From positions 1,860,001 through 1,924,000 of the forward strand of contig NZ_SDWT01000001.1 in the NCBI RefSeq assembly GCF_004137255.1: a DNA stretch of 64,000 bases, read 5' to 3'. Source of the stretch: Nocardioides oleivorans (GTDB lineage: Bacteria; Actinomycetota; Actinomycetes; Propionibacteriales; Nocardioidaceae). The notes under the pieces were generated by a model. It searched no databases and was not told where the DNA came from. It saw only the letters and a program-made list of their open reading frames with translations. Below are positions 1 to 8,231 of this stretch, piece by piece. Both the position numbers and the translations under genes were made by a program. Each line of letters begins with the position of its first letter. Positions within the stretch are counted from its first letter, which is position 1.

Positions 1-164
1 CCGAAACCGCGTCTAAGGCTGTCAATCGCCTCCCTGCTGGCGGTCCAGGCGTCAGCAGCCTCTTCGAGGTGTGGGCGTCCAGCGACAACACCGCGCTCAA
101 GACCGTCCTAGAGGCGTCGCTGGCCGCGCGTGAAAGGACGGGACCTAGTGGGGACGTCGGCTGA
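1..164 (+). CDS. qatA: QatA-like ATPase, C-terminal end only (partial)
   Basis: Only the last 53 codons are present. The gene enters from the left edge in the frame starting at base 3 and stops at TGA 162-164. The visible tail carries no motif that identifies it alone. The assignment rests on position: the next three genes are QatB-, QatC- and QatD-like in the fixed order of the QatABCD anti-phage locus, in which QatA is a large P-loop ATPase. The tail overlaps the chosen qatB start by 17 bases, which suggests translational coupling. It could be another upstream gene; the sequence left of the window would settle this. Confidence 0.6.
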   Translation, partial: ETASKAVNRLPAGGPGVSSLFEVWASSDNTALKTVLEASLAARERTGPSGDVG

Positions 165-870
165 CCGCACTGCCGGAAGAGGAGGCAACTGGACGCCCCT
201 CAAAGTTGCAACAACCAGTTACGTGCGCGGGCTCGGTCGTCCAGACTCCGGCTTCAGAGCTGAACGTGTGGTTGCCCGCCATGTCGCGGTACTTGGAGGA
301 GCCGCGGCCGCCACATCGACCGGGGTCGCGGGGACGCGAGGAGTCTCTCGTCTCGGTGCGCTCCTGTCCGGCATTGCCACTGAAGGTGTCGAACAGACCC
401 TCAACACCCTGGGTCTCGTCAGACTCGTCGGCCAAGACCGCTTCCTCGTCCTTGACGAGCTCATCAGCTTCATCGGCGGCAACGGCGACGACCTCGACGC
501 CCAAGCTGCGCGAGATGCGGGCTGCGACATCCTCGACGACCTTTTTGGCGACGCCGACTCGTGGCAGGAGCTTGCAGGTGTCGGAGTGACGGAAGCAGAG
601 CTGCACAACCTTCTCGAGCGCTTCCTCGCCCTGTATATCTACAACCGGATGCCAGTGGTTGCCGAGCGACTCAGCCGCCTTGATCCGGCGTCCCAACGTC
701 AAGCTGACCATCAGATGCGCGACATCATTGAGAATCTCGTTGGGATCACGGTCCCGTCCGATGTCGGCAGCATCGACTGGGAAGGCGCGCAGGGAAGGGC
801 CATCGCGGAGAGCGCGATGAAGTCAGCGTACGACGCCATCAGCGCACTCGATGCAGGGGACCGGACATGA
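148..870 (+). CDS. qatB: QatB-like component of the Qat anti-phage system
   Basis: This is a 240-residue protein with no enzymatic motif that I recognise. GTG 148 is chosen over GTG 130 for two reasons. A ribosome site AAAGGA lies eight bases before it at 134-139, and the resulting N-terminus begins MGTSA followed by a Gly-rich stretch and TPL, which is the typical opening of QatB proteins. The body is acidic and helical, with a conserved-looking YIYNRMP segment late in the protein. Its stop overlaps the qatC ATG in an ATGA junction, so the pair is translationally coupled. QatB is required for QatABCD defence but its biochemical role is not established. The family call is from context plus the N-terminus. 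Confidence 0.75.
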   Translation: MGTSADRTAGRGGNWTPLKVATTSYVRGLGRPDSGFRAERVVARHVAVLGGAAAATSTGVAGTRGVSRLGALLSGIATEGVEQTLNTLGLVRLVGQDRFLVLDELISFIGGNGDDLDAQAARDAGCDILDDLFGDADSWQELAGVGVTEAELHNLLERFLALYIYNRMPVVAERLSRLDPASQRQADHQMRDIIENLVGITVPSDVGSIDWEGAQGRAIAESAMKSAYDAISALDAGDRT

Positions 871-2243
871 CCGAGTACCGCACCAGAACCGACCTCACCC
901 AACCACTCGCTCCTGCTGACCCCGGCGTGCGCGTGCTCGACTGGGCACCTGGAAGCCCGACGGCGACGATTCAACTCGGAAAGCAAGCGGGCGCAAGGTT
1001 CCTCGACGGATGGCGCGCCCCACGCGAAGCACTTGACCTTTTTCTTCTTGGCGCCACGACCTACTGCGTGGACAAGACCGCGCTTCGCTCAGCGGCCGCG
1101 GATGGCTGGACTCGCAGTCTTCAAGTCGCGATTCCAGTCGCGGACCCGAAAAGATGGCGTGGCACTGATATTGGATCCGTCCTCAACTTCTTGACGGGCG
1201 ACCAATGGACCATCGATGTGTACGAGGAACCCCGGTCTCCAATCGAGGGACTGAGGCGCGTCCCCAGTGAGGTGACGCCGGTCGGCCCAGTCGACGGCGT
1301 CTGCTTGTTCTCGGGTGGCCTCGATTCCCTCACCGGAGTTATTGACCTTCTCGAGGAGGACTCGAACCGTCGCCTGTGTCTCGTCTCTCACAATGAGGGC
1401 GGACAGGCGTCCACCGCTCAAGAAAGACTCCTGCATGAGCTCAGGGGTCACTATGGGCCGGATCGCCTTGTATCAAAGCAGCTCTTCTTGCGCCCGGCTC
1501 CGCTGAACAGTTCGCAGCAGCGTCCACTCCCGCACCACCGCGAGAACACCACTCGTGCTAGATCACTCCTGTTTCTCACTACAGCGCTGGCGCTAGCGGC
1601 ATCCGTCGGTCCCGACACGCCCGTATACATTCCAGAGAATGGGTTCATCGGGATCAACGTCCCTTTGACCCGTGCGAGGAGCGGAAGTTACAGCACACGG
1701 ACCACACACCCACACTTCGTCAATGGCCTGCAGGAGGCGGTCCACCGACTGGGAGTGTCCAACCCGATTCTTAACCCCTTTCGTTTGAAGACGAAGGGTA
1801 AAATTCTCGCTGAGACCCTGAACCCTGAACTCCTCAAACGGCTCGCGCCACACAGCGTTTCCTGCTCCCATCCAGAAGCCGCCCGCTACGTGCAGAAGAG
1901 GCAGGGGAACTGCGGCTACTGCTTCCCATGTCTGATTCGCCGCGCATCAATGGCACACGTGGGGTGGGACACCGACCCTCAACATAACTACGCCTGGGAC
2001 GCGCTGACGGGCGAAGAACTCCTCGATAAGAGCACGGCACGCTCGGCCGACCTACGTGCCGTGATAAACGGGGCATTCAACGACCGACCCGACCGCGACA
2101 TCCTTCGCAACGGTCCTATTCCCAACGGCGAGCACCAAGCCTTCGTCCGCGTCTGGCGCGACGGCCTAAGAGAACTGCAAGACTGGCTGCGCGGCGCGTC
2201 CGACCACACCAGGGCGCGCCTCGAACGACACGGCTACCTCTAA
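867..2243 (+). CDS. qatC: QatC, QueC-like PP-loop enzyme of the Qat system
   Basis: This 458-residue protein is related to QueC, the 7-cyano-7-deazaguanine synthase. The ATP pyrophosphatase loop SGGLDS is at residues 149-154. A QueC-type zinc site is formed by Cys333, Cys349, Cys352 and Cys355 (CGYC and FPC). It is about twice the length of housekeeping QueC, with an extra N-terminal domain of about 140 residues and a C-terminal extension, and no other queuosine genes are nearby. Both points fit the defence paralogue QatC rather than tRNA or DNA deazapurine synthesis. All catalytic motif residues are intact. It is coupled to qatB by a four-base overlap and is followed by qatD after 14 bases. 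Its substrate is unknown; modification of a protein or nucleic acid is an inference from the fold. Confidence 0.9.
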   Translation: MTEYRTRTDLTQPLAPADPGVRVLDWAPGSPTATIQLGKQAGARFLDGWRAPREALDLFLLGATTYCVDKTALRSAAADGWTRSLQVAIPVADPKRWRGTDIGSVLNFLTGDQWTIDVYEEPRSPIEGLRRVPSEVTPVGPVDGVCLFSGGLDSLTGVIDLLEEDSNRRLCLVSHNEGGQASTAQERLLHELRGHYGPDRLVSKQLFLRPAPLNSSQQRPLPHHRENTTRARSLLFLTTALALAASVGPDTPVYIPENGFIGINVPLTRARSGSYSTRTTHPHFVNGLQEAVHRLGVSNPILNPFRLKTKGKILAETLNPELLKRLAPHSVSCSHPEAARYVQKRQGNCGYCFPCLIRRASMAHVGWDTDPQHNYAWDALTGEELLDKSTARSADLRAVINGAFNDRPDRDILRNGPIPNGEHQAFVRVWRDGLRELQDWLRGASDHTRARLERHGYL

Positions 2244-2257
2244 CTAGAACCGGGAAG

Positions 2258-3016
2258 ATGAACCCAGCGCACCTTATCGACACCCACTGTCATATCGGCG
2301 CATACGGCGACCCGATCTCCGTCGTTCGAGCAGCCGAGTCCACCACCTCCATCGTGGCCGTCACCGAGAGCCCCGAGGAGTACCGGCGCCTACGTACGCG
2401 GCTCGGGCGACGCGATCACATCCAGGTCGCTCTAGGGCTCCACCCGCTTCGATCCCACACCTTCACTCCCAACGATCTTGCGCGCTTCTTTCGGCTGGTG
2501 CCCGAGACCACTTGGATCGGTGAAGTCGGTCTCGACTTCTCGAAACAGGGACGAGCGACAAAGAAGGACCAACTCCGCATCTTCAGCGCTGTCCTAGCAG
2601 AAGCGCAGCCTGGGCAGCACCCACTCACGGTGCATAGCCGTGGTGCCGAGGCTGACACCATTGGCTTCCTCGGCCAGTCCAAACTATCCGCGGTACTCCA
2701 CTGGTACACCGGTCCCACAAACTTGATTGATGCGGCGCTCGCCGCGGGCCTCTACTTCTCCTACAACATCGCGATGGTTCGGTCGAAAAAGTTCTCAGAA
2801 CTCGTACGAGCGATCCCGCGAGATCGGACCCTGCTCGAGACCGATGGTCCATTCGCGCGCGGGCAACACGGTCCAGCTCGACCCCACCAGCTCGAAGAGG
2901 TCGTCAGTGCGCTCGCCCTTGGGTGGGACGTGAGCCATGCCGACGCTAACCGCTCGATCCTCGATAACCAGCGCCGCTTCTTGGCACAGACCGCCGGGAG
3001 GCCCTACCCCGAGTAG
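2258..3016 (+). CDS. qatD: QatD, TatD-family metal-dependent nuclease of the Qat system
   Basis: This 252-residue protein has the TatD amidohydrolase-like barrel. Metal-binding residues are visible in order: Asp8-x-His10-x-His12 (IDTHCH), Glu89 in GEVGLDF, His126, His148 and Asp196 in LLETDGP. All expected ligands are present, so it should be catalytically competent, probably as a DNase. A GGGAAG ribosome site sits directly before the ATG. It closes the B-C-D order diagnostic of QatABCD. Housekeeping TatD is similar in size, so the defence role comes from the operon context. No gene follows on this strand until the broken integrase. Confidence 0.9.
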   Translation: MNPAHLIDTHCHIGAYGDPISVVRAAESTTSIVAVTESPEEYRRLRTRLGRRDHIQVALGLHPLRSHTFTPNDLARFFRLVPETTWIGEVGLDFSKQGRATKKDQLRIFSAVLAEAQPGQHPLTVHSRGAEADTIGFLGQSKLSAVLHWYTGPTNLIDAALAAGLYFSYNIAMVRSKKFSELVRAIPRDRTLLETDGPFARGQHGPARPHQLEEVVSALALGWDVSHADANRSILDNQRRFLAQTAGRPYPE

Positions 3017-3206
3017 AGCACCGACCGCGGCAGAGCGGAGCGCCGAAGGATTGCTGGAGTCGCCCCGTAGTCAGCATCAGCGCTAGAAGCACGAGCGTGT
3101 CGAAGGAGCGCAGCGCGCTGCAACGGTCAACTTCGTATGCCCGTCGCCGCGACCGGCTAGCGGGGGCTTCAACGCTGTGTCTTACCGCCGCGTGCCCGCT
3201 TGACCG

Positions 3207-4025
3207 TCAGGCCGACGGCAGGGCTCTTGCGAGATCGCGGTGCACTTGTTCGATCGCGTGAGCGTCGAGCGTCCCGAGTGATGTGAGGGTCGATTGCAGG
3301 CGTTTGGGCCAGAGGACTTGGACGTCGCGTGTGGTGAATGTGCCGCCGATCAGCGGCCAATCGGCGTCGACGAAGCACAGGGCGCCGTGCATCGGGATCT
3401 GATCACCGACGACTGTACGGACGGCTTCGACCTGCTTGAGGACTCCGTCGACCAGCTTGGTGCAGTCCCGACGGCCGACGATGAGCCGTTCCACTCGTGG
3501 GCGTATGAGCCCGCCCTCGACCCGAAGTTGTGGGCGTCCGCTGTACCGCTTCGCGTCGATCACGTAGACACCTGTCGGTGTCACTGCGAGGTGGTCGATG
3601 TTCGCCCGACTGCCGGGGATGCGCCGGTCGTGGAGGATCCGGCACGTGTCGGACTGCAGCGAGTTCAGGCGGCCACCGAGGCGCTCTTCGCCGATGGCTC
3701 CGGTGTCCCAGGCCTTGGTGGACTGCGGATCGTCACTGAGGGCCAGAATAAGACCGCCGAGCTTCGGATGCTTTTCGCGGATGCGCCTCTCTCGCCCGGC
3801 CTGACGGCGTTCGAACTCGCGCCGCGCGGAACTCCCCGCCTCACCGATACCAACGTCCAGATGCGACTCAGGCAGATCGCGGTCGTGGGTCACGCAGCGG
3901 ACGGTCCTGGTCTCGCGCTCGTAGACGGCTTCAGCCTTCGCAGGCAGCGCGGCGTCGCAGATCCTGCACGTCCCGGCATAGCGCAGGCGCATCCGCTTCT
4001 CGGCTGGCGCCGTCGTGTCGTCCAC
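3207..4025 (-). CDS. NERD-domain protein with N-terminal zinc-ribbon-like motif
   Basis: This 272-residue protein is read leftward toward qatD. Residues about 105-225 form a NERD (nuclease-related) domain, with Gly112-Glu113 in TGAIGEE, Asp144 in NIDHLAV, and Asp157-x-Lys159 in VYVIDAKRYSG, the usual PD-(D/E)xK-type acidic and lysine positions. The N-terminus holds Cys20-x2-Cys23 and Cys44-x2-His47, consistent with a small zinc ribbon, followed by a basic linker rich in Arg (residues 68-85). NERD proteins are suspected nucleases, often near DNA-processing or defence genes; none of this shows activity. The neighbours are Qat genes and a broken integrase, so an accessory or defence function is plausible. 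The product is soluble, with no signal peptide. Confidence 0.85.
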   Translation of the reverse strand: MDDTTAPAEKRMRLRYAGTCRICDAALPAKAEAVYERETRTVRCVTHDRDLPESHLDVGIGEAGSSARREFERRQAGRERRIREKHPKLGGLILALSDDPQSTKAWDTGAIGEERLGGRLNSLQSDTCRILHDRRIPGSRANIDHLAVTPTGVYVIDAKRYSGRPQLRVEGGLIRPRVERLIVGRRDCTKLVDGVLKQVEAVRTVVGDQIPMHGALCFVDADWPLIGGTFTTRDVQVLWPKRLQSTLTSLGTLDAHAIEQVHRDLARALPSA

Positions 4026-4181
4026 GCATGGACCGTAACTGTTGGTCGCAGCCCTGGTCCGCGCATTGCCGAAGGTGACAGCGATCCCCCCGAGCTTCTG
4101 CGGTCGTAGCGTCGAGCAAGTGCCTCGCCCCTCTACGGCGGACCACGGCGAGGCTCAGCCGACTCCGCCAGGTGACAACCG

Positions 4182-5087
4182 ATGAACACCCTTCTGCCGT
4201 TCCAACCCGACGCCATGACCCCAGCTCAACTCGCCGCGGTGTCGTACCTCGCCCGCTACTCCGGGCACACCCATACTCTGTATTCCTCCCAGCTGCGGCG
4301 CTGGTTCGCCTGGTGCGAGACCAACAACCCTTGACCCACTAATCGGGATCCAGCGAGCGCACATCGAGCTCTACATCCGTCATCTCGGGCAATCCGGGCT
4401 GATGGCGTCCTCAGTGGTCACCTCGATGCACGCCGTTCGCGGGTACTTCAGGTATGCCCACATCGATGGACTCATCGTGTCCGACCCAGCCGTGTACGCA
4501 CGCCTGCCGAAGGTGTACCGCGACGAGTCCCGCACACAGGGCCTGGATCGTCTCGAGCTCATCCGCTTCCTTCAGGTCGCGCAGACGCTCACCGTCCACC
4601 ACGGAGCGTTAGCGTTCCTCCTCGGCATCAACGCTCTACGCGCGTCCGAGGCCGCCGCGGTCCGGATTGAGGACTACTCCGAAACCCTGCGTGGGCATCG
4701 CGTGATTCACCTCGTCGGGAAGGGCGACAAGCCGGCCACCATGCCCGTCACCGTCCCTGTGCTGCGAGTCCTCGAGGCATGTCGTGGAACCGTACAGAGG
4801 GACGCCTGATCCTGCGCCCGGTGTCTGGGAACCCCATCGACCGGCGAGATGCCTACCGGATGGTTGCCCGCATCGCGAGAGCGGCAGCGATCCCCCGCCA
4901 CATCAGCCCACACTCGCTCCGGCACGCCGCCATCTCTAACGCCCTCGATGCCGGTGTTCCGCTCCGCGACGCGCAGATCCTTGCCAGGCACTCTGACCCT
5001 CGCACGACTGAGCACTACGACCGCGCCCGTGGCAATCTCGACCGCCACGGCGTCCACTTCCTCACCGCCTACGTCGCTGGAGTTTGA
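4182..5087 (+). pseudogene. Tyrosine recombinase/integrase broken by two frameshifts
   Basis: Three reading-frame pieces together give one phage-type integrase of about 300 residues. Piece one, 4182-4334, holds the start of the core-binding domain and ends at TGA 4332. The homologous reading resumes one frame over at about 4330 and continues to a stop at 4809. A second shift near 4783 moves into the frame ending at 5087. Catalytic landmarks survive across the pieces: Arg in ALRASEAA, the HSLRH box, and the HSDPRTTEHY stretch with the nucleophilic Tyr. With two shifts, no single protein can contain all of them. It is probably the dead recombinase of the element that delivered the neighbouring island genes. 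Sequencing error cannot be excluded from the assembly alone. Confidence 0.85.
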
Positions 5088-5155
5088 GCGGCAACGCGAA
5101 GAAGCGTCGCTCTTCTGCCGGTTTCGCTTCGCACGTCGCGGTCGGCGCGGGAGTC

Positions 5156-5833
5156 TCACTTCTCACCACTCGGCTTGCTCTGCATCATGAGGATCACCAA
5201 GAGCAAAGCAATGGACCAAAGACCATTTCGTGCCGCCTCCATGAAGTTGTCGTCTGTAACGTCTTTGAGGAACGAGTAGAGCGTCACGACGATCAGGATC
5301 GCCTCCGTAGGGCTCATCGGACCCAAGATCGACCCAGCCGAGGAGATCAGAGCAGCCTCATCTTCTGCCGTCGCGACTTCACCAACCGCTGTCACGGCTA
5401 CCGAGTCGGAACCTGTCTCAGATGCCGAGGCCGTTTTCGACGCTACGAGTGCGGCAAGCACATCCCGATTCAACTGCTCTATCTGGGGCCTCATCGAGGC
5501 GAACAAGTTCGCGTGAACCTGTTCGATCTGCGGAGCAAGAGCGGCGACTTGTTCGCGAACGCGTTCCATTGCGGGCGAGCGCATGACTTCCTGCGCCTGC
5601 AATTCCAACCGCTGGCTGAGTGCGACGTTGATCCGTTGCATCGCAGGAGAGACGGCCAGTTCGCGGGCCTGCTTCTCCATCGCCCGCCCAAACACGTCAT
5701 TGATGCGATCCACGTTCGCTCGCATCTCAGGCGTGTCAAAGGCCTTCATTAGCATCCGGCCGAGCTTCTCTTTCATCTCCGGTGAAAGCGGGACGCGATC
5801 AGGATCAGACGGATCATCCGCGAACGTGGTCAT
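5156..5833 (-). CDS. Uncharacterised protein, long helical domain plus C-terminal membrane segment
   Basis: This 225-residue protein matches no family I recognise. Residues 15-130 are strongly helical and contain repeated SPAMxR phrases (SPAMQRINVALS and SPAMERVREQV), likely forming coiled coils. Residues about 131-160 are Ala/Ser/Glu-rich and probably flexible. Near residue 170 a hydrophobic stretch begins (AILIVVTLYSFL) and the C-terminus has a clear membrane helix (WSIALLLVILMM) followed by a short Lys-containing tail. It would be anchored with the helical domain in the cytoplasm. It stands alone between the broken integrase and a lipoprotein gene; codon use looks less GC-biased than in genes to the right of 8.7 kb. 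A membrane-tethered sensor or effector is only a guess. Confidence 0.65.
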   Translation of the reverse strand: MTTFADDPSDPDRVPLSPEMKEKLGRMLMKAFDTPEMRANVDRINDVFGRAMEKQARELAVSPAMQRINVALSQRLELQAQEVMRSPAMERVREQVAALAPQIEQVHANLFASMRPQIEQLNRDVLAALVASKTASASETGSDSVAVTAVGEVATAEDEAALISSAGSILGPMSPTEAILIVVTLYSFLKDVTDDNFMEAARNGLWSIALLLVILMMQSKPSGEK

Positions 5834-6018
5834 AAGGCCATCATGCCGTGCGATGCTCGCCGTCGACCTTGAGGCGCGTGCACCCCCGGCGCTGACCTTC
5901 GGGTCTGCTGCACGAACTGGTGTCAGTGAGACCTAGCCCATTGCGCCGCCTGCCGGACATGCCGATGTCCCCGTCTACCCAATCGAGTCTGCGATGCGAA
6001 TGACTAGGCTTCCTGCTT

Positions 6019-6528
6019 ATGAAGACGTCGGTGATCCTCCGGGCCTCGGGTGTCGTGCTCGCGCTGCTGCTCGCCGGTTGTAGTGGTGATAGGTCCGGCG
6101 TCGACTCGACGGCTGGAGGTAGCGCTACCCAGCCCAGTACCTCGGCGGACGGAGGGACCGATTCTGCTGGGCCGACAGTCAACCCGGTCGACGTCCTTAA
6201 GAGGGTGCCGGACTGCACCATTGGAACTGGCGTAGAGAAGGGCGAGCAGGACCTCGACGGCAACTTCTATGCCTCTTGCGACATCAAGGACGTGGAGTTT
6301 AAGGAGGACGGCGATTCCTACACCAGCGACGTCAGCGTCACCGTGCGCGCGGTGGATCCCGCTGATCTAGAAGCGCTCGGATACGAAGACGCGATTCCCG
6401 ACGACTCTCACAAGGTCGTCTACGGCGATGGCTTCTACCTGACCATCACGGGCAGCCCAGCCATCTTCGGCACCGGCGCTGTAGACGTGAACGAAATCGC
6501 CGCGGCAGTTGGCGGGCAGATCATCTAG
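6019..6528 (+). CDS. Small secreted lipoprotein, function unknown
   Basis: This 169-residue protein starts with a lipoprotein signal peptide: Lys2, a hydrophobic core, and lipobox LLAG-Cys21. The segment after the cysteine is rich in Ser, Thr and Gly, a usual cell-wall linker. The folded part, residues about 55-169, contains two cysteines (PDCTIG and YASCDIK) that could form a disulphide, and an acidic surface. It should be anchored to the outer face of the membrane. A TAGGCT box at 6005-6010 lies eight bases before the ATG and no ribosome site is visible, so the mRNA may be leaderless. Actinomycete lipoproteins of this layout are common and mostly uncharacterised. Confidence 0.75.
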   Translation: MKTSVILRASGVVLALLLAGCSGDRSGVDSTAGGSATQPSTSADGGTDSAGPTVNPVDVLKRVPDCTIGTGVEKGEQDLDGNFYASCDIKDVEFKEDGDSYTSDVSVTVRAVDPADLEALGYEDAIPDDSHKVVYGDGFYLTITGSPAIFGTGAVDVNEIAAAVGGQII

Positions 6529-6614
6529 CAGCGGCATTCCGCCGCGTGCCGTCCAGGATGGCCATTGCGCTGCGTGTAGCGAAGACGCGGAGCGTCGCCT
6601 CCCCTTGCGCAGAG

Positions 6615-7763
6615 TCAAAGTTGACGTGCAGGCCACGGTTCGAGTTCGACGTCCGACCACTTCTTCGCCTTGTTCACCAAGTCTCGAATCGCCTCCGGGT
6701 CGTCACGGAGAAGATGCTGGGCCGCTTCTGGTTTCGCGGCTGCAACCTGCTTGACCCAACTCGACCACCATCGCATCGAAGCGGGCCGTTGGTCCTTCCG
6801 AGCTTTCAGGGCCGCCTCCCAGTCCTGTAGTTGGATCAGATTCGCGACGTGACTCTCGAGGACGAGTGGTTCGTTGAGCATGCGCAGGAGGCGCGGGGCC
6901 AGCTTCTCCGCCGCTTTGGAGGGGCGCAGTTCACGATCTACACAAAAGGATCGCCACACTCGCTCACGGACGTATCGAAGTCTCAGCAGGACATATAGCG
7001 GCGTCCTGTTTAGGTGCCGCGCCAGCCGCTCCTCGAGCTTGTCCACTCGCGCATTAAGCGCTCGGCCGAGGTCGTCGATGGCTCGCTTGGCGTCGTCGGC
7101 TTCGTAGCCGGCCATGGCTGCGGCGCCTTCGGCGTTGTCGATCAGCCCTGGAAGACGTTCGACCTCTCCGGCGATGCCACCGAGGCCGCGGCCGAGGCTC
7201 TCAACTGCTTCGATGGTTCTTCGTGCAGTCTGGTCAAAGCGAGCCTCGAACTGGAGGCTTTCGCGGTCGAGATAGATCGCCAACAGCTCTTCGTCCATCA
7301 ATGGCCTGTGGGCCGCACCATCCCGAGTAATACGCCTACCTGATCCGTCGAAGTGGGGAGCGCGTGTTGGGCGCACCTCGATCCGGAGGAAGGCCAGCTT
7401 TGTGGAAACCCCTTCCTCGATGATCCGCACGCTTACGGGAACTGGAAGCGTTGCTCTCGCGTAGTCCTGGATCCGCCGTACGTGAACGGCAAGGTCATTG
7501 CCAGTGAGTCCGATCGGCTTTCCGGTTGTGAGTCCCGTGACGGGATCCGTCACCTCCGCGACCCCCGCCAAGATAGTGACCTCGGTGCGAGACGGCTCGA
7601 GCGATACCCAGTTCGCAGCAGCGACCAGAACTGAGGAGTCGACTGCCTTGGATGTCTGCTTGAACTCGAAGCGGCCTGACTCGCCCTCGCGTGAGAGCAA
7701 CCGGCGGGCGGCTGCACTCACCCGTTGGAAGCGCAGGCGTTCGTCCGATGTGCTGGCACCCAT
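6615..7763 (-). CDS. AlbA_2/Schlafen-type putative DNA-binding domain protein
   Basis: This 382-residue protein has an N-terminal AlbA_2 (Schlafen AlbA_2, formerly AAA_4) signature: GESGRFEFKQTSKAV at about residues 26-40, then VAAANW and later TILAGV, matching the E-[FWL]-K and AxANxxGGxxxxG landmarks in degenerate form. Residues about 190-250 are a predicted coiled coil (LDRESLQFEAR through KLEERLARHL), and the C-terminal third is helical and Trp-rich. The same frame stays open upstream to 8195, but that extension is low quality, lies over the small gene at 8025, and has no domain, so ATG 7763 is preferred (ATG 7787 is possible). AlbA_2 proteins occur as regulators and in defence loci. The role here is unknown. 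Confidence 0.75.
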   Translation of the reverse strand: MGASTSDERLRFQRVSAAARRLLSREGESGRFEFKQTSKAVDSSVLVAAANWVSLEPSRTEVTILAGVAEVTDPVTGLTTGKPIGLTGNDLAVHVRRIQDYARATLPVPVSVRIIEEGVSTKLAFLRIEVRPTRAPHFDGSGRRITRDGAAHRPLMDEELLAIYLDRESLQFEARFDQTARRTIEAVESLGRGLGGIAGEVERLPGLIDNAEGAAAMAGYEADDAKRAIDDLGRALNARVDKLEERLARHLNRTPLYVLLRLRYVRERVWRSFCVDRELRPSKAAEKLAPRLLRMLNEPLVLESHVANLIQLQDWEAALKARKDQRPASMRWWSSWVKQVAAAKPEAAQHLLRDDPEAIRDLVNKAKKWSDVELEPWPARQL

Positions 7764-8024
7764 GTCTCTATGCTGTCCGTTTCGCATCCGGGAGCCGGAC
7801 TGGCACGCCGTAACTTGTCTGCTCGAAGGACTTCGCAACGAGAGCCTTGGGCGAGATGCGGGCGAGCGCGACAAGCGCACTTCGGACGGCAATGCGACGT
7901 CAGTTCGATTTGTCGACGACCCGAACCACGGTGACTTGCATTGCGTCGTACCGCCGCCTTCACGCGTCACCGGATGACTGACAGATCTAGTGCGCAGGAC
8001 GCTAACGGCTGAGAGCATGCGCTT

Positions 8025-8231
8025 ATGAAACGCACGATCACACTTCGCGTCGAAGTAGCCAATGCAGACGAGTACGCAGACGCCGTGGCGGCGATCGTCC
8101 AGCACCCGTCTGTCATCCAGTCCGTGTGGACTCGAGGTGAGGAAATCAAGTCGATCCTGGAAAACAAGCACGGGATGACGGGTGAATGGGCTCATGGCGC
8201 TGCATCAACGTGGATCGCCGACAACTCCTGA
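8025..8231 (+). CDS. Tiny hypothetical protein
   Basis: This 68-residue product begins MKRTITLRVEVANADEYADA, with an alternating pattern of hydrophobic strand residues and an amphipathic helix (DAVAAIVQHP) that looks like half of a ferredoxin-like fold. There is a weak purine stretch (GAGAG) ten or so bases before the ATG. No family is recognised. It is divergent from the AlbA_2 gene and lies at the right edge of the less GC-rich block. The protein-like character of the translation is the main support, and conservation in other genomes would be needed to confirm it. Confidence 0.45.
   Translation: MKRTITLRVEVANADEYADAVAAIVQHPSVIQSVWTRGEEIKSILENKHGMTGEWAHGAASTWIADNS

Noticed and set aside
867..2243. 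Queuosine or deazaguanine DNA-modification gene (QueC/DpdC-type cluster)
   Set aside because: No QueD, QueE, GTP cyclohydrolase or Dpd partner is nearby, and the protein is about twice the length of QueC.
2258..3016. Housekeeping TatD DNase
   Set aside because: The protein alone would allow it, but tight linkage to QueC-like QatC and QatB makes the Qat component the better call.
3017..3206. tRNA or attachment site next to the island
   Set aside because: No cloverleaf, anticodon loop or matching direct repeat could be found by eye in this gap or in 8232-8702.
4182..5087. Prophage
   Set aside because: Only a broken integrase is present; no phage structural, replication or lysis genes were found in the neighbouring sequence.
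7764..8195. N-terminal extension of the AlbA_2 protein
   Set aside because: The extra 144 codons have no domain, include stretches of Arg/Ser-rich shadow-like sequence, and lie over the small plus-strand gene at 8025.
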